Source: Crocodylus rhombifer (taxonomy: Eukaryota > Chordata > Crocodylia > Crocodylidae). Taken from it: a DNA stretch of 64,000 bases. Position 1 is the first letter of the stretch; the number at the start of each line of letters is the position of its first letter. The notes under the pieces were generated by a model. That model did not search any database. It was not told where the DNA came from and was given only the letters and a program-made list of their open reading frames with translations. Positions 23,475 to 35,465 of the stretch are shown here, piece after piece. The stretch is from positions 186,001 to 250,000 of the forward strand of contig JAVSML010024245.1 in assembly GCA_038503035.1 (NCBI GenBank), written 5' to 3'. The position numbers were made by a program, and so were the translations under genes.

Positions 23475-25464
23475 ATACTGATTAGATTGTGCTCAAATAA
23501 TGGGTAAACTGCTGTTTCAGGTGAGAGCCAGCTTGGAGCAATGTGGTATGTTGGAAGACACAGCCACTTTGCACAATATGTTTTCAGTCTAGTCTTGGCC
23601 TGAGAGTGTTAGAGTCAGAGTTTTTGTATTTCACTTATGATACAAGGCAGCTCAGCAGGTGCTTGTAGAGCTGTTCAGAGTCAAACTTACAAGGCCCGTG
23701 TTTTGTTTCGCTACCTTGCTTCAGAAGGTGAAAGCATGAATGTGACTAATTACAACTCAGTTGCCATCTCCTCTCACCTGAAAGCATTACACCCTTGCCA
23801 ATAGGGACAGGGATGAAAGTATTTTAAAAATTCCATTAGAAATTATAGCTTTGTACCAACAATATTGAAAAGCAAAGGCAATTGTTTCTGTGTATATTGA
23901 CAATAACAGTGCTGAGATATTCACTCCTGGGAATTGTGGCTTGAAGTTTCTTTCTTAGGCATATGAAATAACTGCAATAAAATAATCCAGAGAAAGTACA
24001 GCAATAGCCTCCTTACCACACTATTCAATTCTATAGCATAAACTTCCTTGCTTGATGGTATCTGCTCAGAAGTAATGGAGCATGATGATTGAATTATCTT
24101 ATGTCCATTTACAGATACACTATAGGTCACCAGTCTGAGGAAAAAAAGCCACATTGTACCATTCTCACTATACATAGTCTAGAAATAAAAGACATTGATT
24201 TGTTTCCCAAGCACTGATTTAATTATGTAGGAAAAATGTGTCCAAGAAAAGAAATTACATTAATCATTCTTGAATGTAAAAAAAAAAAAGTCTAATACTG
24301 TTCTTTCTAATAAGAAAATACTTTTTGTGGTGGGGGATAAATTGGTTCTAAAGATGTCACTTTCATGATATTTTTACTGATGGTCTGATCTTGTGTAGCA
24401 CTGAACACCCTAAACTCATAATGAAGATAACAGTGGGAGAAGGTATCTTGACCTTATTGAAGTCCAGGGAAATTTAACTAATAATGCCTGTGGGTTTAAG
24501 ATTTAACTTAGAGAGTCTAAGTGTTCAGTGTCTCCCAGGATCAGGCACTACATCCTAAATATTCTCTTCAAACTGTTCTGCAAAAACTGCATCCTACAAG
24601 GATAAATGCTCAGATCTCACTTATGCATGACTTAAGAGAAGAGGAATACATTAAAATCATGCTTCTGCCACATAGCATTTCTTTCACTACTCTTGATTAC
24701 AGAAAACACAACCCTCCAGCCATTCTTTGGTTGATGACTTGAAGTCAAATAGGCACTCTGAAATACTTCACTATGAAACTTTTCAACGATGGACAAATTC
24801 CTCATGATAAATATATTTCATCAAATTGCCAAGGGTTACACATGAATTTTATCTATCTATACATAACATATTTGGATGAATAATTTATATAAAATAATGT
24901 GATAATTTGTGCCTTTTTTCCTTTGGTAAATTGTTTACAAAACATTTAATTTTTTTAAAAACCCATTTCTTCATTCAGAATCATTTATTTAAAGCTTTCC
25001 AGTCAGCAGCAAGCATTTCATTTTCTATGGCTTGGACTTATTCTTCTTCATCTGCATGTCTTTTAGTAAAAGTTCAATGAAAGTATTTAGCAATCAGAAT
25101 TTTAATTCTTGTGTTGATTAATATTGATTGGGCAGATAAGTGGCATGGTATATGTCTTTTCTTTCAATGCAGAAGCATAACTCTTAGAATTTATGAACTT
25201 ACACATCTGTATTTAGCTTCCAATGGGTTTGGGATCTCTCAAAATCCTGCTAGGCTTTCAGAATGTTGGCCCTTAATGACTACCACAACCTAACACAGAA
25301 GTAGATATCTAGGAACTAAACTTAGGGCTCCAAAGAGCCAGTCTAGCACTCAGGTCCCTGGCCCAGCCTCTCTCTCTAGCTAAAACCCTCAAAAATAATT
25401 GCCTAACATACTCATATTCAAGAACCTTTTCGCACCACAGCTGTCATCTTCCGTCAACAGCAGC
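23475..25464. other. No gene recognised
   Basis: AT-rich sequence with an A-run at 24279-24290. Motif-free short frames. Around 25290-25390 phrases such as ACTTAGGGCTCCAAAGAGCC hint at an old interspersed repeat, but this is not firm. Confidence 0.4.
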
Positions 25465-25472
25465 CTCTATTA

Positions 25473-26157
25473 CAGAGGTGGGCAAAGTCCAGCTCGAGGG
25501 CTCGATGGGGCCAATGGTGCATTTCATTTCCAAGCAGCTCCTACGGTGGTGGTGCCTGGCTTCTGCTGCTGGACGCAGCCCCACTTCCTGGGCCCCTTGG
25601 CCCCTCTACCCCATACCCACAGCTGGGATGGGACATGCCTGGGCAAGTTGCGCAGCTGGGCAGCTGGGATAGAGCTGTGGACAGGAGCAAGAAGGGTGGG
25701 TGGCACTGGGGAGACCTGGGATCTCATAGAAGTGACAGCGGGGGGAAGGGCTGGGGCAGAGCTGTGATCCACTGCCCTCATGTCCCTGCAATGGGGGAGG
25801 GTTCTGCAGGCAGGAGTGTGCACAGAGCAGATCACGGCTCTGCTCCAGGCTGTCATTGCTGCAAGTTCCTGGCCCTGGAGCAGCTCCCTGTGCAGCTCCT
25901 GGCTGGTCTCCATGGAGAACCCAAGTCCACAAGGGCATGGCATTGCAAGACCATGACAGCATGGGGTTGGGCCAGCCAGGGCAGGACCCCAGGTCTGCAA
26001 CCCTGCACTGTCATAGCTCCACACTGTCATGGCCCTATGCTGTCATACCCCTGAGCTCTTGGGGTCTCTTTGGAGACCAGCTGGGAACCACCTGGGGAGG
26101 GACGGCTGGGAAGTGGAGTCCAGCCAGCAGCTGGATTCAACATTTTGCCCAGCCCTG
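25473..26157. mobile_element. hAT-like non-autonomous element (685 bp)
   Basis: Termini CAGAGGTGGGCAAAGTCC and, reversed, CAGGGCTGGGCAAAATGTT. The flanking 8-mers CTCTATTA and CCCTATTG agree at 6 of 8, both differences being transitions, consistent with an 8-bp hAT target duplication. The interior is G/C-rich with many CATGGCA/GCTCCTGG words. Several overlapping open frames of 118-168 codons fall wholly inside it on both strands; none shows a transposase motif and they are read as chance frames. Confidence 0.8.
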
Positions 26158-26165
26158 CCCTATTG

Positions 26166-27456
26166 GGTCCTGCAAAAGCCAGAGCAATATATACACTTTC
26201 CAGCATGATCAATGATTGATGACCTACTTCACCCTCAATAGTAAAAGGCAAAGCTCTTAATTTGGCACTACAAGATGTTTGTTCCCAAACCAAGAAGCAC
26301 TATGAAACAAAATCAAAGATTCCAGCTCTCTGTCTGGTCCCTGCCTAGACTAAGTGCCACATTCCTTTCAATTAATAATTCCACTTCCTTTTTCTTGTGC
26401 CTAAAGCAGTGATCCAGCTTCAGAGAACCATGGTGTTTTCTTTAATTCCTCAGCAGCAGAAAACACCTTATTAAAATAATGATCTAATGGTTTAAACCAG
26501 GGCACTTCTAGGCTTAATGGATGCTCATTAAGCATTCATTCATTAGACAATGTTGCTAGTGATAAATAGACCATTAAATCACAATATGGCATTGACAGCC
26601 AATAACAGATATTTGAATTGAATGTTACGGTGGCCATTAGCTGTATGCACCAGATCATCTTGAGTGAATGTGTATTGCAATATTGCTCTCTCAGATTATT
26701 GCTCCTTATTAAAAGCTTAAGCTAGGGTAGTAGTTATTTGTGGGAGGGCACATAAGAAGGTGGTGTATCTCATCTATTGAACCCATGTGGTTATTCTGCA
26801 CTAAGCTGTATTAGTACATATTATACATAAAGTTGTTGTAGTTGTACCATTTCATGATGGCAGGTGTTGCTCATTAAATAAATCTGGGTTATTTGCAGAT
26901 TTGGGAGTAGGTCTTTAGAAAAGGAAACCAGAGATACCTCTAGAAGGAAACTGAGGAAAGTCCAAGTCAAGGAAGAAGCATGCCTTTATACTTTGTTAAT
27001 CAGAAAATAAAACCAACCCTCAAAAGGGTCACTAGGCTGGAGTCTGCATACTTTTTTATGGTTGTTAAGAGCTGCAGAAGAAATCTTTTTGGAGTGCACT
27101 ACAATACAATGCCTCATTGGCTCTATAGTACCCCAAATAGTGCTCTTGAGCACCATGTACTGGCATGCTATTTCTCACCTAGTTACTTACTTACAGATGT
27201 TTCTTCTAAGGGACTGTCTTATTACAGCAGATGAACCAGGTTTGCATGGGCAAGGCTCCTTCTGAGGAAGTACCTCAGCAGGAAGTGATTTGCCAGAAAT
27301 GTGTCCATTGCTCCTGAAACCTATTTCAATCCACAAGGTAACAAATCACCAGCACGTTATAAGTGTGCATTTTGGCCCTACAATGTAAGTCATATAGCTT
27401 GACCACACTCACAGTCTCTTTGTGTGCTACTCAAACTCTACCTGCTTGGAATTATG
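26166..27456. other. No gene recognised
   Basis: Short frames without motifs. The stretch 26460-26640 has words like CATTAAGCATTCATTCATTAG and looks non-repetitive; whether it is conserved cannot be judged from one sequence. Confidence 0.4.
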
Positions 27457-27464
27457 TACATAAG

Positions 27465-27741
27465 TAGGGACCTGCCCAAGTCATGGTGAGACAACAGGCT
27501 TTTCATGGCCTGGTGACAGAGTCGATTTTGCGGGCCGTTCACCGCAGCCCATCCCTTGCTGCTGTTTCGCAGAGGGTGCCTTCACTCAGTCTACCTCACT
27601 ACCACATTTATTTTTTTTGGTTGAATTTTCAGGAAATCGCAGCCAATGCCAGATTTCCCAGTGATTGTGGTGTTCACAGGCAACACTGTTTTTTTGTGGT
27701 TTACATGAAAGCCATGAACCCACAATTAAGGTAGGTCCCTA
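27465..27741. mobile_element. hAT-like non-autonomous element (277 bp) with TAGGGACC ends
   Basis: Termini TAGGGACCTGCCCAAGTCAT and, reversed, TAGGGACCTACCTTAATTGT. Flanking 8-mers TACATAAG and TATATAAC agree at 6 of 8. The interior has a GATTTTGCGGGCC stretch and an ATTTTCAGGAAATCGCAG stretch. An 83-codon frame spans it but has no domain. Confidence 0.75.
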
Positions 27742-27749
27742 TATATAAC

Positions 27750-28133
27750 TCCAGGGCTGAAATAGCCTCCACATTTCTCATGATCCCTCTCCATAGAGGT
27801 CACAGTGATAAATCTCCTTACCTTGCCTCCCCTTGCCCTGCTCACACTTCCCAGAAAGCTGCTATGTTCATAGCAGAGCACTATCATGTATAAGGAATTC
27901 CTGCCTCCAGTGAGGGGTCCTGCATGGCAGTGCTCATCAGCTGTCGCAAGACACTGGTTAGCCTGTACTGAAACACTGATATCTCACACTGAATCCTAGG
28001 TTCTCTTTTACCTCAAAGAGAATGGGATGGTGCCTCAAAGACATGAGTTTTATCCCTGTTGCTTCTGTGTAGCTCCAAGGAGCCATGACTGCCTAGGATG
28101 ACAACTCCAGATGAACTGAATCTTGCACTTGGA
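27750..28133. other. No feature recognised
   Basis: Spacer between two DNA elements. No repeat termini, frames with motifs or RNA genes were seen. Confidence 0.35.
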
Positions 28134-28136
28134 TAA

Positions 28137-28370
28137 AGCCAGGTACAGACATTACACTTTTACCAGTATAAGTGATTGGAAACTGGTCTATACTTGTAAC
28201 AACAGACGTTCAGCACACAGTCGGGGTTAAAAATGGCAGAATCTGGTCAAAGATTTGCCAAAGGGCAAATGTGTGTTCTGTTTGCTACCGATCTAAACTA
28301 CGCCGCTTACAGAAAACCACATAACTTAGAGCGATTCCACCTCAGGCTTTTTGAATGTCTGTCCCTAGCC
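28137..28370 (+). mobile_element. Family A DNA transposon copy 4, internally deleted (234 bp)
   Basis: Ends AGCCAGGTACAGACATT and, reversed, GGCTAGGGACAGACATT. TAA lies on both sides (28134-28136 and 28371-28373). The left half matches the other copies (TATAAGTGATTGGAAACTGG); the right terminal 50 bp match the GACTGAATCAATTCA / TTTTTGA end region. The middle is missing compared with copies 2 and 3. Confidence 0.8.
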
Positions 28371-28373
28371 TAA

Positions 28374-30783
28374 GAATCTATTTGTCTGAGATTCCAGGGA
28401 AGAGTTGCGATGTACATAAGGGAAGGGCTTACACATATAATTGCTTCATGTGTATTAATGCATCCTAATACAGCTTAGAAATACCTAAGATTTAGGCAGG
28501 CAAATGTCAGATAGAAAAAGCCAAGCACTATAAAAGTTAGCCAAAATGAACCCACATGTAATTCTTCTCTTTCACTGACTTCCTGCAACCACTGTTAAAT
28601 TCAGATGTGAACTGACTTGATTTAGCTCATGTGAGGAAAGTTGCATGAACTATTCAAGGTTCAGTTATGTAGCTGAGGGCATATGCCACTGTACTACATA
28701 GATTACCTACCTGTGTGACCTGTTAAATGTTTTTAAGGGCTGAACTGTACCTTTAAATCAAGCCCTACATAGAGGTGATAGCAGTATTGTGACAAGAGGA
28801 GCCATGGGAAGAAATTGTTACTTATTTGGTACCTTCCCTTGCAGGGAGCAGGAAAGCATTTGATATCAGACCTTGACCAGGTGCAAATTAATTGTGTCCC
28901 CCCTGCCCCCATGTACAGTCTGCCAGGCACCATCCACTTTTTCCTTCCTCTACTCCTCTGTCAGGGCTGCTTGCAGCACCTGCCTTTTGAAAGCTTGGAG
29001 AATGAGTAAGCTAACTGGATAGCACAGACCTGCACATCTTGTTTCAGTTTCACCAAGAAATACTTTGAAAACTGTAAAGTTGATCCTTTTTTAAAACCAA
29101 CTGACAATGCATGAGTGAATTTGTAAGTCTGGAAAGGATACCATTCAACAATTTACATACGCATTAAAGTCCCCCCACAAGCTACTCGTTGCATGATTGG
29201 ATTCTTATTTTCATTTTGCTGGGTTTTCTATTTAATTGTAAGACTATGTTTTAATCCTTCATAAAATAGCCCACTTTTTGCCACATGTCGATTCACCTGA
29301 CGCTATTTTATGGGCAAATTTTGGGGCATTTTGCTAAATGCTGTGACAAAAAACATCAGACACTTCAGTCCTTGAAATCTATTACTGTACAGGCAGCTCT
29401 CTCAACCTACACATGCTGTGTGCCTAAGGACAAGAACCAAGTCTCTTTTTCTATATCCCTTACTCGCCTACTCAGCACTTAGTTTGTAATGTGCGTGGAG
29501 TCTGCTATTTATAACAAATTATACAGTATATGGAGAATTTGTGATAAGGGACTGAGCTGAGATAATTAAACTCATGTCAATTAGGACTACATGCTGAATT
29601 CAAACCACTATCCCAAAAGCAAGGGGCTTGCCTGAAAAAAAAAAGGAAGAAAGAAAATGCTCTCCATAAAATAGAGCCTTAAGTCAAATCAAATCCAATA
29701 TAATCCTCTTATTAAGTCACATTTGGCAGTTCAGTCATATGCATTTCTTCTGAAATGTGAGACTTGCTTATTTTAATCCTGCAGAAAGAGAGTCTGCATA
29801 ACTATGATCTTCTTGTAGAATTAGATTCATTTCCAGTTTCTAAACAAGTATCTACTTAAACGGGTGCTTGAAATATGTGTTTACATAATTGGTTCTAGAG
29901 AGCCTATTAAGTCCAACAGTACTTAAGGCGACTAGTTCTTCCCCTGTCTAGACTTTTTGCCCCCAATTTGTCTGCTATAATCCCCCCTCCCACAACTGGA
30001 CTCTGTCTCCAAAGTAAATTTTCCAGCAATCAGTCAAACAACACCTATTGCTGTGGGTCTCAGGAGATGAGGGCCAGGCTGCCAGATTTTGTCTAGGGGG
30101 AGAATAAGCTTGCAACATGCCTGTTAAAGAGCCACATTGGAATCCTACCATAAGTCCACACAAAATAAATTCAACTTAAACATAGCGGTTATTGTGTTTT
30201 TATGTTGCTTCAGTGCAACTTGATCCATAAAAAGAAGCAGATTAGAGGAAACAGTGTTTGGTGGAAGAAGGAAGAAAGATTAAGTCACCGGTGACAAAAC
30301 CATGGAAACTATATAGGGAAAGACTATTATACCCAATAGCAAATCTTGTTGCCAGTATAGCATTAGTCCCAGTAGTATATTTAGTAGTGCTTTGCCTAGA
30401 CTCAGGACACAGTCTGCCACAGCCTACATAATTCTTCCAGGTCCTAGAGCAACTTACACAAGGACTTATCATCAAAGCCTTCAAAGACCAGGCTAATGGG
30501 ACTTTCAACACTTAGAGCCACATCCATCATTGCATTTTGGGAGCTTTATGACAGCCACGCCTGAGCAATAGTTATGAAGAACTGCATGGTTTTTCCTAAC
30601 CACTGGCTAAGGTAACTGTTTTCCCAGCACAGGCTGTAACATGGGATATTCTTGGGCAGGATGCAGGAAAAATGGGGGGAGGCCAGAGCCAGAAGGTATA
30701 CTTGGGCTATTTCCTCTGCTACTAGAGCACCCATAGGGACTGTAGAAAGATTAGCTTGGCCAATACAGCATCAGCCGGCCCCC
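28374..30783. other. No gene recognised
   Basis: AT-rich DNA with motif-free frames and an A-run at 29635-29644. No repeat was identified with confidence. Confidence 0.4.
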
Positions 30784-31253
30784 TGCCCCAACAACTACAC
30801 ACAGTCTTAAATAGCAAACAGCAGCCTTTTTTGGAGTCCAATTTATTGAAATAGCATCATAGTTCAACAGCAGTCAAAATCAAGCTCTTTCCCAGCTCTC
30901 CAGATCCTTTAGTCCTCTAGCTGGCCCCAACATTTTTGTTTCCAAGCCCTGGTCCTATTATCTCATATTTATAGAGGGACATTTTCTTCCAAACCCCACT
31001 ACAGGTAATGAATGCCAGCTTGGTCTGATTTCTGTAGGAAGCCCTTAATAAGGTCTTTTCTGATTTAGGGACAACTTCAGGAGCCCTGTGGATCACTTCA
31101 GTTCTCTTGCCTGACTGAGGTGCTTTGCCTACATTTTACCTAAGGCTCAGGTGCCCTGCAGGGCTAGCTAGTGGCTACAAACCCACCATTTGTAAGACCA
31201 GTAACTAGGTACTGTTACAGTTGAGGCCAGCTCTCATAAAAAGCTTTGTGACA
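30784..31253 (-). mobile_element. Candidate solo LTR (about 470 bp)
   Basis: Read on the minus strand it starts TGTCACAAAGC (31253) and ends near TTGGGGCA (30784), so TG...CA. TATAAA lies at 30968-30973 and AATAAA at 30842-30847, about 125 bp apart, giving a plausible U3-R-U5 order with about 60 bp of U5. No primer-binding site or polypurine tract adjoins either end, and no matching LTR or internal region is in the window. Flanking bases show no convincing target duplication, which lowers confidence. Confidence 0.45.
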
Positions 31254-31499
31254 GGAACCAAGGGTAGCCAAGATAGTTCTAAAACCTGCCCAAGTCAAAA
31301 CAGCCTCAGCAGCCTTGGGAGGCAAGTAGCACAGACCACTTCCCATTAGCTCCTGCATGAATGTAAGATAAATCCCTTCTTACCCCTGTACCAGCTTCCT
31401 TTTTGGAGGACTTGCACATATAGCTCCAACTCAACCAGACAGCTGTTATGCATGGTGTTGGTGTCATTACCATCAAAGGCCCTGTCTGGATTGTTACAG

Positions 31500-31868
31500 G
31501 GGTGTAGGTTGTAGCTATGTTGGTCTAAGGACATAGGCAGACAAGGTTCTTTGGATGAATCTGGTATCTTTTATTAGACCAACTTAAACAGTTGGAAAAA
31601 AAATTACAAACATTGAAACCCCCACTACCGAAACCCAGGGACTTTTTACATGCTCCCTAAAATCCACAAACAAGGGAACCCTGGCAGACCTGTCATATCC
31701 AACCAGGGGATCCTAAATGAGAAAATATAAGGTTTCATTGATTCAATCCTAAAACCGCTTGTCACTCAAAGAGCAAGTTTTGTCTAAGACAATTCAGACT
31801 TTCTACGGAAACTTAAAAACATAGACCACCTTCCCAGCAACACCCTCCCAGCCACTATGGATGTTACC
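31500..31868 (+). mobile_element. Penelope-like retroelement fragment
   Basis: The left 90 bp (31500-31590) contain GTAGCTATGTTGGTCTAAGG and CTTTTATTAGACCAACTTAA, the antisense of the tail seen on the plus strand at 60178. It is followed by a plus-strand reverse-transcriptase remnant (31641-31868). Penelope-like elements are often bounded by rearranged or inverted partial copies, which may explain the tail being antisense to the coding part. Sequence after 31868 no longer resembles the family. Confidence 0.7.
31641..31868 (+). pseudogene. Penelope-like reverse-transcriptase remnant
   Basis: The frame from 31641 reads TFYMLPKIHKQGNPGRPVIS, the diagnostic LPKIHK...GRP(I/V)S block of Penelope-like reverse transcriptases. 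It continues, through in-frame TAA codons at 31728 and 31785, to DSILKPLV, SDFLRKL and finally TMDVT (about 31854-31868), where motif A begins. It breaks exactly there, so the palm catalytic core is absent. About 76 codons of a protein normally several hundred residues long. Not functional. Confidence 0.8.
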
Positions 31869-33290
31869 GTGGATTGTGAGACATCTGGACTGTGGGATTT
31901 ATGCTGAAAGAGTCAGGAGACATCAGAGACAGATGGAGAATCCTAGGGATTTTTCCACTGTAGCACAGAAGATTGCAGCTTGCAATTTCAAAAGTACCAG
32001 AGCACATGGTAGGCTGTGACAGGAAGCTGTTCTACTCTGGTTGAGTCACAAAAACCAACACATCGGGTAGCTATTGTTTCTACCACTTAGCATCTTTCCA
32101 TATAATCCTGTGCACGAGGAGGTGGTCACTTTTAAAATCAAAGCCCCAAACTTGCTTGTTTTCAGTTGCTTTTGAGTTGTTATCTTGGCATTGCACACTG
32201 TATTATTAAACCACTGCACAGGTTTTTTTTTTGCAAAGCCTTTAGAGTGGTCTTGGCATGATAAGGCAGTTTGCTGTAAGTGCTGAAGTTGGTTTTGTAA
32301 CCCACAGAAGGAAATCATTTAAAAAATGAATCATTATAAATGAAAAGGTTCATGTCTGGACAGCAAATAATAGCCTCTTCTTTGCTCCTGACACTTTTCA
32401 GTAGGACTTTATATATATAGCCATATACCAAACCTGACTGAAAAAGTTAGACTCAAGCCAATCTGTAGGTAGTGATACCTGTGCCACTGACTACTTCCAG
32501 TGACAACTCTGGGATTGCCTCATGGGATGTCTTACTGCCAGAAAATTGTCTTCCCTTGACAGTTCAAAACCTTTCCAAAGGCAGAGTTTTTGTTTCCAAA
32601 GGACAAATTGATCCCTGTGAATAAACCCTATTCTAGTTATGTCATGCATTCTGTCAGCTTATATTTAACAGTATGAAATGCATGTTTGTGTTAAAGTGAG
32701 TTTGACACAAATGCTCTACTTGACATGGAAAGAACTACTTGGTGCTCCACATAAACTACTGGGTTGCTTTAGAATTATTACTTTGAAGAATAAGTATTTT
32801 GAAATAAATTGATTTTTTTCCCTCTTGGCAAAATACAATCACATAATCTTCACAGTACTTCATAAACCCTATTCCAGTTCTCTAAAAGGGCTATCCAAGT
32901 TATGTAGTCTTTAAGCTAAAAGATTTCAGCTGTTGTTTTGATGGCAATAAACTCTTTACTTATACAGAACATTATTTAAAATATCTCACATAGCAATAGG
33001 TGAAAAATATGCTAGCTCCTCACAGCTAAAATCCCCACAAATGTAACAGCTACTTATCAGCTAGAAAAGAAAGCCAATTCAGAATCAGCACATAAGAGCT
33101 GCAGTTGCCCAGCTTTGGAAAACTTAAATAGCCGGCCCCAAAAAGGCATGCTGGCCCTTTTGCAGGGAGAATGTCTTAGAGCCAAACCACTTCTAGGGAA
33201 ATGATGCTTTGTGAGATATATCAGATATTAATCTATCACATAACGTTGTGTTTAGGGGTTTGTACCAATGTAACATGTTCCATGTTCCGC
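31869..33290. other. No gene recognised
   Basis: AT-rich sequence with a T-run at 32222-32231 and motif-free frames. No further Penelope sequence could be followed. Confidence 0.4.
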
Positions 33291-33378
33291 AGCTGTCTTC
33301 CTGCCCTTTGGGCAGGGGGCTGGACTCGATGATCTCCCGAGGTCCCTTCCAGCCCTGATGTCTATGAAATCTATGAAA
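33291..33378 (+). mobile_element. CR1 LINE 3' terminal fragment (88 bp)
   Basis: CCCTTTGGGCAGGGGGCTGG followed by ACTCGATGATCTCCCGAGG and TCTATGAAATCTATGAA, the CR1 3' untranslated end on the plus strand. It is severely 5'-truncated, starting within the 3' UTR hairpin region. Confidence 0.85.
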
Positions 33379-34209
33379 TATTACATATTTATTGATAAAG
33401 TTATGGCTGGACAGAGGTCTGGACATTTTCACCTAATTTCATATTTCCTGGGGAGAGACAAATTGACTCAGAATGCTTAACTCTTCCAAAATTCAAATCT
33501 TTCTGAAGACCAGAAGAGAGATTATTTTACATTGTTGCCATCCTGACACTTCTAGTTGATTGTACGATATGTAGCTCCAATGGGCAGCCCTAGAAGTCCT
33601 TCAAAAATGGTAGTTTTCCTGAGATTCTGGTTGTCATCATCAGAAATGGACAGAATTATAAAAAATATGTTTCTCTTGTGATTTCAGTGTTGAGACGCTT
33701 GGGGTACATTCATGTGAGCATTCAAACTTGAAACTTTGTTTGAGAAATACCTCCAAACGCCTTGAAATCTGTCCAGCAGAGATATAATCATTTCTATCTA
33801 ACATAGGTTGGTAGTTGCTCATCACTCTGTTCCTTCCATATAACATCACTAGCAACATCACAATCCATACTAAACTTCACAGTGTTACTGTAATTACTTT
33901 TTGGTTTTTGTTTTAAAAAAAACCCCTCTATGCTTAGAATAGGGCGTTTTCTGAGAAGCAGATGGTGACTTAGGTCTCTAGGGCAGCAAAAGGGAATATT
34001 ACCATTGCAGATTTTATAATGGAAAATAAGGGGGGAATATATTATTATGCGTTTACCAAAGGAAGTTAGGAAACATAAATAAATATTGTGGAATTATTGT
34101 CTCACAAAAGTTACATGAAAATAATGTATATATTCCTCCTTGATATCTTTATCTCTCATAATAATGAAAACATATTACCTTTATACCATGAATATAATGT
34201 TCATCATAC
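33379..34209. other. No gene recognised
   Basis: AT-rich sequence; motif-free frames; A-run near 33915. Nothing further seen. Confidence 0.4.
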
Positions 34210-35380
34210 TCCTCTGGAGCAAGTGCTTGCTCAATCGGTGGTTGCGATACCTTCTAGTGGCCACTCAGCCCTTGCCAACCTGCCTCCACTTGGGGCCTCT
34301 CCCTTTAACTCACCCGCCACACCTTCATGTTAATAATTTCTGATGAAAACAAGGCTGCCCCAGGGCTTCCCATGCCTAGTTTCACTCTTATGACCATAGG
34401 TCATTGCCTTAAGGCATACTTGATAGGCTCCATCCTCCCCAATATTCAATCCCAAGCCTCACAGGTGATCTGCTAACAAATGCCCTTCTTGGGCTACAGG
34501 CTCCCAGCCCCAGTCCTCACTCCTCCTGGGCTATGGCCTCCTTGGCCCCCTTGATCTCTGGGTGTGACACCCTGTCTTTGATCCATCTATTCCAAAGCCC
34601 TGGGGCTGTTCCCAGGCCCGTGAGACTTTTGGACTCCCTTGGCCCTGCTGCCGCTCTCCCTGTCCTGGGCTCCTGACCTCTGGGCTCTACAGCCTGGCTG
34701 ACATTGCCCACTCTCTGGGCTCGGGCCTCTTGGGCCCACACTCCATCCTCTAACAGGTTTCTAGGCACTGAAGTTTTAATCTTTCCTGAGCACCAGGCCC
34801 TCCTGCTTCCCCCATGGTACTGGAGGTTCTTGCTCTAGTTCCCCCTGGGCACTGGACCCTCCTGCCCTCCCCTAGGCACAGCTATTCTCTGCAAGTAATT
34901 AGTCCTTCCTGGCCTTGAGCTCTCTCTCTCTGGGCCCCAGACCTCTCTCTTCTAAGACCCGGGCAGCTAGCCTTGCATACTGGGCCCCTGGCCTTTCTGT
35001 TCCCAGGCTTCTCTCTTCCAAGGCTTGGCTTGATCTTCTCGAGTGCTGGGCTTCTGTCCCCTCTGCAACCAGGCCTCTCTCTTCCAAGGCCTGGACTGCT
35101 CTGGGACTCAGTGCTGCTTATGCCACCTCAGCAAAACTCTCAGGAGCTGTGCCACAGCCCTGGTGTCAGCAGCTCCTCTCCCAGTGGGACTCCAGGTTAG
35201 ACTGCCTGGGCAGCTCAGACCCTGGGCTTCTCTAGCCCAAGCCCAGCCACCCATGGGTATTTGACTCTTGAATCAGTCCTGGTCACCACTTGCAGGCTGC
35301 TTCTTGGTCAACCTCTCCTCGTAAAGTGAGAGGCACCTGAAGCATCCTGTCAGACCCTCATAGTGACGAAGATGGCCAAG
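34210..35380 (-). repeat. C/T-rich block with imperfect internal repeats, possibly an LTR-element piece
   Basis: Composition changes sharply from AT-rich to C/T-rich (plus strand). Words such as CTCTCTTCCAAGGC, CTGGGCCCCAGACC and CTCCTGGGC recur at irregular spacing, especially 34900-35110 where TCTCTTCYAAG appears three times. Open frames on both strands are long for their content but made of low-complexity words. It could be the untranslated part of an LTR element in reverse, but no termini were found. Boundaries are compositional. Confidence 0.4.
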
Positions 35381-35395
35381 TATGGATATAGCACA

Positions 35396-35465
35396 GTTGT
35401 TGTATGCTACTACTTGACAAAAAAACAAGTCCTGTTCCAAAGACCTTACAACCTAACTCAAGCAA
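35396..35465. repeat. Old sauropsid interspersed repeat fragment
   Basis: AGTCCTGTTCCAAAGACC followed by TTACAACCTAA, resembling the second half of a dispersed amniote repeat whose first half may be at 44808-44895 (CTAAGTGCTGTACAAACAGA). The family name is not certain. Confidence 0.4.

Noticed and set aside
25524..26030. 168-codon minus-strand open frame and overlapping frames on the other strand
   Set aside because: They fall entirely inside a GC-rich hAT-like non-autonomous element, where low stop-codon density makes long chance frames likely; no transposase motif.
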